From: Mycolicibacterium porcinum
GTDB taxonomy: Bacteria; Actinomycetota; Actinomycetes; Mycobacteriales; Mycobacteriaceae
Direction of reading: 5' to 3'
Assembly: GCA_001942045.1 (NCBI GenBank)
Contig: MSTD01000083.1
Coordinates: 1 to 9,097 of the forward strand
DNA length: 9,097 nt
Position numbers and translations under genes: made by a program. The notes under the pieces were generated by a model. The model made no database searches. It was not told the DNA's origin and was given only the letters and a program-made list of their open reading frames with translations. Positions 1 to 9,000 of this stretch are shown here, piece by piece (position 1 is the stretch's first letter; the number at the start of each line of letters is the position of its first letter).

Positions 1-3000
1 AACGCCAACTGCGCCACCGACGGCGCATCAAACAACGTACGCACCGAAACAACGGTGTCCAACGCAGCGTTGATCGCCGCGACCAATCGAGTCGCCGACA
101 GCGAATCCCCACCCAAGTCGAAGAACGAATCGTCGATGCCGACTCGCTCCAACCCGAGAACCTGCGCGTACACCGCGGCAAGGACCTCCTCGACGGGGTT
201 TTCCGGCGCGCGGTACCCCAGGCTGTCCTGGTACTCCGGCGCGGGCAGCGCCTTACTATCGATCTTCCCGTTCACTGTCAGCGGCAACGCATCCAACACC
301 ACCACCGCCACCGGAACCATGTACGCCGGCAACCGCTCGCCCAACGCGAGCCGCACCTGCGCCGGGTCGACTGTTGCACCGACAGACTCAGTGACATAGC
401 CGACCAACCGCTTGTCTCCCGGGCGGTCCTCCCGAGAGGTCACGTACGCCTGATCGACACCTTCGACATCGGCCAAAGCAGCCTGTATCTCACCTAGCTC
501 GATGCGGTAGCCGCGGATCTTTACCTGCTCATCAGAGCGGCCCAAATACTGCAACTGCCCATCGGCACCCCAACGCACCACATCCCCAGTGCGATACATC
601 CGAGACCCAACACCACCAAACGGACACGCGACAAACCGCGACGCCGTCAACGCGGACCGACCCACGTATCCGATACCGACACCGCGACCTGCGACATACA
701 ACTCACCGATCACACCCGCAGGTACCGGGCACAACCAATGATCGAGCACGAACAGCGCTGCTCCCGCGATCGGGCTGCCGATCGGTACAACGCCGCAACC
801 CGCCGTCAGTGGCGCGCTCATCGCGACCCATACCGTCGTCTCGGTCGGACCGTAGGCGTCGACCATCGTGCGGCCCGGAGCCCACCGATCCACTACATCG
901 GCAGGGCACGCCTCACCCCCCACCAGCAGGGACAACGATTTCAGGCGCTCTGGGGAGAGCATCGCCGCGGCAGACGGCGTCTGACCCAGTACCGTGACTT
1001 GTTCCTCACGGAGCAATGTCTGTAGATCCTCGGGTGTACGCGCCACGGTTTCGGGCACCACCACCAGCCGTCCACCGCGCAACAACGCCGCCCAAATCTC
1101 CCAGACAGAGAAATCGAATGCCAACGAATGAGTCTGCGTCCACACCTGCCCCGGCCCGCTGGGCAATGCCACGCCGTCCAATGCCTCGATCAGCCAAGGG
1201 ACATTCCTATGGGCGATCGCGACGCCCTTGGGCACCCCCGTCGTGCCCGAGGTGTAGATGATGTAGGCAATCTCGTCAGCCCCGGGCGACGGCGGTGGGG
1301 TATTGAGCTGGTCGGCGACCCGCGGGTCAGCAACGTCGATGACGAGTGCGCCGCGGCCTTGCATAACGTCGACCAAGTCACTGCTCGTGAGCACGGCGAT
1401 GGGGGCCGCGTCGGTGAAGATGATTTCGCTGCGTGCGCGCGGATGATTCGGGTCGATCGGCACGTAAGCTGCCCCGGTCTTGAGCACCGCCAACATCGCC
1501 ACGACTGCCTCAGACGACCGACGAAGTAACAACGCCACGCGGCGACCCGGCCCCGCTCCGATCTCAATCAGCATGTGCGCCAGTTGATTTGCCGCTTGAT
1601 CGAGCTCGCGATAGGTAAGCGAACTGCCATCGCAGGTCAACGCCAGGGCATCGGGCGTTCGTGCCACCCGCACGGCGAACGCCGTCGGGATCGACACGGC
1701 CTCGGCAGGCTGTGAGAGCACGGCCTGGTTACTCCATCGAGCCAGGTCAGCTCGTTCGACCTCGTCGAGTACATCCATCGAGGAAAGCCGCCGGGTCGGC
1801 TCCGCCGTCATGGCCGTGAGCACTCGCGCTAGTCGCTCGATCAACACCTCGACGGTGGCCGCATCAAACACGTCGGTGCGGAACTCCACCGCTCCGCCGA
1901 TACCCGCCGGTTCACCAGCCGCAGTCCACTTCTCGGCTAACGAGAATGTCAGGTCTAGCCGCGCAGTTTCGGTACCTCCCGGCAGCGGGGTGGCAAGTAC
2001 GTCGCCGAGCGCCAGACTGGAGGCAGGGCCGGACTCCTGCCCTGCGAAGTTCTGCCACGCAAGGACAACCTGCACCAACGGTTGGTGGCTCAGGCTGCGA
2101 GCGGGATTCAGCCGTTCCACCAACACCTCGAACGGCACGTCCTGGTGTTCGAGCGCCGCGAGACTGCGTTGGCGGACCTGAGCGAGCAACTCTGTGACGC
2201 TGGGATCTTGTGCGAGATCAACCCGCAATACCAAGGTGTTGACGAAGAATCCCACCAGGTCATCGAGTGCAGGGTCGCCACGCCCGGCGATCGGGAAGCC
2301 CACCGCCACATCGGTACTCGCGCTGATCTTGCCCAGCAACACCGCTAGGGCCGCCTGGACGACCATAAATGTAGTGGCGTTGTGTTCGCGGGCCAGTCGG
2401 GCGACTTGCCGTTGTAGTTCAGCGGGCCAATCCACAACCACGCTGTCGCCCCGATAATCGGCGACCGGTGGATAGGGCCGATCAGTCGGAAGCTGAATGC
2501 GCTCTGGCATTCCCGCCAACGCCTGTTCCCAATAGGCCACCTGCGCGGAAATCGCGCTCTCAGGGTCGGTCAGCTCGCCCAGATGGTCACGCTGCCACAG
2601 CGTGTAATCGATGTACTGCGCCGTCAATGGCGGCCCATCCGACGCATGTCCGGCACAGCGACTCGCGTACGCGACACCCAGATCTCGAACCAGAGGAGTG
2701 ATCGACCAACCGTCAGCGGCGATGTGGTGCACGACCGCAACCAAGATATGTTCATCGTCCGCCACTTGAAAGAGCCTTGCTTGCAACGGGATCTCGGTGG
2801 CCAATTCGAACTTGTAACGCACGGTCTCCCCGATGGCGTCGCTCAGTTCGCTCGTCGTCCAGTCGCGGCCATCGATCACGCACCAGCCGAAGTCCGCTTG
2901 CTCCGGCGACACCACCAACTGCTCGGGTATGCCTTTGGGTGCCGGGAACAGTGTGCGCAGCGACTCGTGCCGAGCGACTATGTCGTTCAGTGCCTCCCCA

Positions 3001-6000
3001 AGCGCTCGCGTGTTCAGGGAGCCGGTCAGGCGGAGCGGCACTGCCATGTTGTAAACCGGTAGGTGCCCCTGTAATTGGTCGAGGAACCACAACCGCTGTT
3101 GGGAGTATGACAGCGGAACTCGCTCTGGTCGCTCTACCACCTCCAACGGCGGTCGGACGGGTCCGCCGCGGTGTTTGTTGAGGTAGTCGACGAGACCGTC
3201 GACAGTGGAAGCTTCGAACAAGAACCGCACCGGCACTTCTCTGCCCAACGCCAGTTGCAGGCGCGACGTAACCTGAATAGCGATCAGGGAATCCCCGCCG
3301 AGTGCGAAGAAGTCGTCATCAAGTCCAACCTGGTCGACTCCCAGCACCTCAGCGAATGCCGCGGCGACGACCTTCTCGACGTGCGTTTGCGGTGCCCGGA
3401 AGGGTGTGGCAGCGATGACAGGTTCGGGTAACGCCCTGCGGTCGATCTTTCCCGATGAGGTAAGAGGGAACTCGTCCAGCACAACGATGTGCGTCGGCAC
3501 CATGTAGTCGGGCAGTTGCGCACTCAGTCGTTGACGCACCGAGCCGATCTTGTTGTTGGTCTGGGGGTCATTGGCGGTCGTCCCGATACGCCGTGCACCG
3601 GCGGATGGCAGATAGACGTCGGTTAGCGGAGTCGGTCCAGTGTCGTCATCGCACCGTATGAAGACCACATCGAGAGTTCCCGGTTCAGCGCCCCAAGTGA
3701 CCACCGCCTCATACCCGGCCGCTTGACCGAGACGATTCAGATCCTCGGGTAGCACACCCGAACTCTCATCGACTTTCGCCTGTCGGAGGGCTTCGTCCAA
3801 CGACAACCCTTCGGCAAGAGCCCGTTCAACGCGCACGTCCGCGATCACCCCGGCCCTCGGTATGTCGGTTACGCGCACGGTACGCGGCTCGTCGGAGGTT
3901 AACCGCAGATGCAGCCCACTCAGCCCCGCGCATTCGCTCCACGCCCAGGTTGGTACGGCAACCAGCGAGCGAACCGACGTGGGGGACGTGTGCAGGACGA
4001 CGTCATAGCGGTACCGGGTTAGCTCGTTATCCGCCGTTCCGCGCTTGACCCGGATGTCGACACCTGTGATTGACGAATGCTCTGCAACCAGATCAGTGAA
4101 GAACTCCGGAGCCAACAGTAGTTCGGTTTCACCGAGCGTTGTACGTTGCGCCCGCTGACGGATTTCATCTGCGCCGGGATTAGTGGTGCGCGCCAATGCG
4201 ATTGCGGTCTGGAACGCGCCTTGCAACCTATGGTTGCGCACGTCGCCAATGAACAGCCGACCACCGGGCGCGAGCAGTTCCACAGCCTTTTCGATGACCT
4301 CGACCAGATAGTCCGCGGTAGGAAAGTACTGCACCACCGAATTGAGAATGATTGTGTCGAAGTAGTCGCGTGGTAGTCCCTCGGTGATGTGAGCGGGCTG
4401 CGCGTGCAGTTCGACGCGATCACACCAAGGAAGGTGCGAATGTTCCAGTGCACGCGCCAGTTTGGCGACCGCCACCGGAGACATGTCTGTGCCGACATAA
4501 CGCTCGCAGAGGGGGGCAACCTGAGTCAGGATGAGCCCCGATCCCGCACCGATCTCCAGTACTCGCCGCGGGCGCAGGCCGGCGATCCGATCTACGGTAG
4601 CCGCGCGCCACTGGACCATCTGTGCAATCGGGATGGCATCCCCGGTGTAGCTGCTCGCCCACCCACGGAAGTCCTGACCAAAGGACGAAGCTTCGCCTTC
4701 CGCGTCATAAAGTTCGTCGTACATGTGCTGCCAGTCGTCGACGACCTCGGCGTCACTGTCGGCAGTCGTGCCCTGATCAAGCTTCACGTAGGCAACGATC
4801 TGTGCGCCGAGGTCGCTTTGATGGACCGTGGCGGCGGCCTGGGCGACTTCTGGACAGGCGAGCAAGGTGTTCTCGATCTCGCCCAACTCGATGCGCTGCC
4901 CGCGGAGCTTAACCTGTGTGTCGGCCCGGCCAAAGTACTCCAGCGTTCCCGAACGAGACCAGCGGGCAAGGTCACCTGTGCGATACATCCGCACCCCAAA
5001 CCCGCCGTACGGGTTGGCGACAAACCGTTCGGCCGTCAAGTCCATTCTGTTGACGTAGCCCCGTGCCAGAGCAGGTCCGGCGAGGTACAGCTCACCCACC
5101 ACGCCGACTGGCGTGGGATTCAGCCGGCGGTCGAGTACCAGCGCGCAGACCCCCGGGATCGGCGAGCCGATATCCACCGGCTGATCCGCCGACAACGGCG
5201 CACTACATGTTGCCCAGATCGTCGTCTCGGTCGGGCCATAGGCGTTGAACATTCGACGGTTCGGCGCCCAGGCGGCCACCAACTCTGGTGGGCAGGCCTC
5301 CCCCGCAGTAATCACTGTCTTCACACCGTCGAGACGAGTCCGATCTAACGACGACAACACCGTTGGTGTCATCACAACCGTGTTGACCTCGTGCCCCTGC
5401 AGCAGTGCAGTCAACGTCTCCCCGGCATAAGTGTCCGACGGAGCGATGACCAAGGTGCCCCCTGAGCCCACCGCCAGCACCATTTCGAAGACTGATGCGT
5501 CGAATGTCGGTGCCGCTACCATCAGTACTCGTGCGTCCGCATTCAAGCCGAATACCTGGGATTGAGCCGCCGCCAACGCGGGCAGTCCGGCGTGGCTTAC
5601 CGCAACCCCCTTGGGTGTACCTGTGGACCCGGAGGTGAAGATCACGTAGGCGGTGGTCTTCGACATGAGCGGTGCCCGCCGGTCGGCATCGCTGAGTGGT
5701 TCGGCACTCCACTCCCCCAGGTCTAGTCTCTTGATGCATAACGTGGGACGCTCGCCGGCTCCGTCCAAAGTGTCCAAATCACTGGTCAATACACATACTG
5801 CGCCCGCCGTATCCAGCACCGTCGCGATCCGATCAGCGGGGTGTGTGAGATCCAACGGCACATACGCTCCGCCGGCTTTGGCGATCGCCCACCAGGTCAC
5901 CACCAGGTCCGCGCATCGATTCATCGCCACGCCCACCGCGCGTTCTGGTCCTACACCCGCATCGACCAGCACTCGGGCCAACCGCGTCGATCGGTCGTCG

Positions 6001-9000
6001 AGATCCCGATATGACAATCGATGGGAGCCGTCGACGACGGCCACGGCATCCGGGTCCCTGGTCACCGTTGCTGCCAAGAGATCCGTCGCCACCCCATCCG
6101 GGGTGACCGCCTCCGTACCAGACCACTTCGTCAATACTCGATCACGTTCATCGTTGTCGAGGAGGGCCACGTCACCAACGACGACGGACGCGTCGGTGAC
6201 CACCGCGTCGACCACCCGACCGAACCAGCTGACCAGCCGCTCAGCCGTGGCCCGGTCGTATAGATCGGTCGCATAGGTCAGCATTCCGGCGGCGGCCGGG
6301 CTGGCTGGATCGTCCGTCGCGACCTCTCTCAGGTCGATGTCCAGATCGAACTTGGCCGCACGTGTGGACAAGGTCAGCGGGTCCGCACTGATGCCTTCCA
6401 TCGCGAATAGCTCAGGGCGCACATTGTTCTGGAAGACCATGCCCACCTGGAATAGCGGGTGATGAGCAGCTGAACGGACGGGGTTCAGCTGATCTACCAG
6501 AAGCTCGAACGGCACGTCCTGATTGCCGTAGGCGTCCAACGCGTTCTGCCGCACCCGCTCGAGTACATCGCTGAAGCGGTCCCCTGACCCGACGCTGACT
6601 CTCAACACCCAGGTATTGACGAAGAATCCGACCAGATCGTCGAGTGCCTGATCAAGCCGACCGGCGATCGGCGTGCCCATCACTACGTCGTCACCAACAC
6701 CCGCGCGATGCAGCAGCACGGCGACCACTGTCTGCAGGACCATTGACGGAGTCGCGTTGTACGACGCCGCCACCTGCTTGAGCCCGGCCCACCGCTGCTG
6801 CTCGATCCGCATCTCCACGACATCGCCGCAGTAACTCGGTACGGGCGGGCGAACACGATCCGGTGGCACTGAGACCATCTCGGGAAGGTCTGCCAATTGG
6901 TGTCGCCAGTACCTCAATTGGGCTGCGATCACGCTATCGGTATCCGACTCCACACCGAGCTGCTCCCGTTGCCACAGTGTGTAATCCACGTACTGCACGG
7001 GTAACGGCGACCATGTTGGTGGCTGGCCCTGCAACCGCGCCTTGTATGCATCTCCGATGTCCCTCACCATCGGGGCAACTGACCAACCATCGAAGGCGAT
7101 GTGGTGCACAACAATTCCGACCACGTGTACTTCTGGACTCACGACATAGACCCGTGCCCGAATCGGGATCTCTGACGAAAGATCAAACCGATGTGCCGCA
7201 AGTGCCATCAGCTCGTTCGGCAGATCGTTCTCCGACAGCGACACCACCGCGGCGTTCCCGTGGATCCAGAGTCCTGGTCTGGCAGGCAACACTTTTTGGA
7301 ATGGCACACCCCCGAGATCGGGGAACACCGTGCGTAGCGACTCGTGGCGTTCGACGACGTCATCGATAGCAGCGGTCAGAGCCTCGACGTCCACTGGACC
7401 GACGATGCGGAAAGCGGTCGGCATGTTGTAGGTCGCGGCACCGCCTTCCAAGCGGTCGAGGAACCACAACCGGTTCTGGGCGAATGACAGAGGAACAACT
7501 GCGGGCCGCTCCGTCGGCGCGAGCGGTGCACGCCGGCAGGTGCCCGTACCGATACGCGGGGCCAGTTGCGCGATGCTGGGCGCATCGAACAGCATGCGTA
7601 CTGACACATCGGCGTTCAGGCTGGCGTTGATTGCGGAGATCAGACGCATCGCCGACAGGGAGTCTCCACCGAGTTCGAAGAAGGAATCGTCTACCCCGAC
7701 ACGGTCGACTCCCAACACCTGTACGTAGATGCTGGCGAGGATCTCCTCGACCGGCGTCGTCGGCGCACGGTAACCTGCGCCGTCCTGGTATTCGGGTGCT
7801 GGCAGAGCACGCCGGTCGAGCTTGCCGCTGACAGTCAACGGTATGGCTTCGATGACGACGATGGCAGCCGGAACCATGTACGCCGGCAACCGCTCACTCA
7901 ACGACGCACGAACAACCCCAGAATCCACCCCACCAACGACATACCCCACCAAACGCTTATCACCCGGCTGATCCTCACGAACAATCACCGCCGCCTGCTC
8001 AACACCATCCACCCCAGCCAACGCAGCCTGAATCTCCCCCAGCTCAATGCGATAGCCACGAATCTTCACCTGCTCGTCGGAGCGGCCTAGATACTGCAAC
8101 TGCCCATCGACACCCCAACGCACTAGATCCCCGGTGCGATACATCCGCGCCCCGGCTGCACCAAATGGGCACGCCACAAACCGCGACGCCGTCAACTCCG
8201 CTCGACCGACATACCCAACCGCTACCCCGCGACCCGCCACGTACAACTCACCGACCACCCCTGTCGGCACCGGCCGCAACCACCGATCCAGCACGAACAA
8301 TGCGGCGCCTGGCACCGGCACACCGATCGGCACCACATCCGAACCCGCCACGAGCGGCGTGCTCATCGCCGCATATACGGTGGCCTCAGTTGGCCCGTAC
8401 GCATTGATCATCGTCCGACCCGGCGCCCACCGGTCCACCAATTCGGACGCGCACGCCTCACCAGCCACGACTAGCGCGACCGACTCCAAGGCTTCCGGCG
8501 AAAGCACCCCGGCTCCAGAAGGAGTCTGCCCCAGGACAGTGACCCGCTCGCGCTGCAACAAGGTCTGGAACTTTGTAGGCGAGGCCGCTACCTCTTCAGA
8601 CACCACCACCAGCCGACCACCACGCAGCAACGCACCGAAGATCTCCCACACCGACACATCGAATGAGTACGAATGCCACTGTGACCACGCCTGGCCCGGC
8701 CCACTGCGGAGTCCCAGGTCCGCGTCCAACGCCTTCAACAACCCCGTCACGTTGCGATGGGTCACTGCCACGCCTTTGGGCACCCCCGTGGTCCCCGACG
8801 TATAGATGATGTAGGCAAGGTCATTTGGCGCTGGCAACGGCAACGGCGACACCGGCTGACCCTGAATCCGAGGATCACCAACATCAACCACCGGCACACC
8901 AAACCCAAGCAACCGGCCGACAAACAGCCTGTTGCTCACTACTACGGTCGGCCGGGCATCACCGAGGATGACGCCGATGCGTGCGTCCGGGTGCGCCGGA

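Noticed and set aside
240..290. Possible defect in A10 of the third module (GKIDSKAL)
   Set aside because: The catalytic lysine and the GKxD frame are intact; the Ser-Lys after Asp replaces a variable basic pair and is unlikely to abolish activity.
4019..4519. A 166-codon minus-strand open frame inside the methyltransferase
   Set aside because: Wrong frame relative to the NRPS. Its translation lacks the MT motifs, which are seen in the continuous main frame.
3700..4740. Methyltransferase as a separate gene
   Set aside because: The frame is continuous with A8 before and A9 after it, with no stop, start or intergenic gap; this is the standard embedded position.
4389..5348. A 319-codon open frame on the plus strand
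   Set aside because: It lies in register opposite the NRPS codons and stays open only because TTA, CTA and TCA are rare in the sense strand; it ends exactly at the antisense of the TTA at 5346-5348. Its translation is arginine-rich and matches no family, while the minus strand encodes A5 to A8 and the MT here.
5653..6276. A 207-codon plus-strand open frame
   Set aside because: Ser/Thr/Arg-rich low-complexity translation typical of an antisense shadow in high-GC DNA; the minus strand encodes the start of the middle A domain here.
311..8160. Insertion sequence or CRISPR-like repeat
   Set aside because: The repeated tracts are coding, in frame, at equivalent domain positions and about 7.5 kb apart, as expected for paralogous modules; there are no inverted termini, transposase or regular spacers.
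8134..8805. A 223-codon plus-strand open frame
   Set aside because: Pro/Thr/Ser-rich antisense shadow of the A3 to A7 stretch of the first A domain; no plausible domain.
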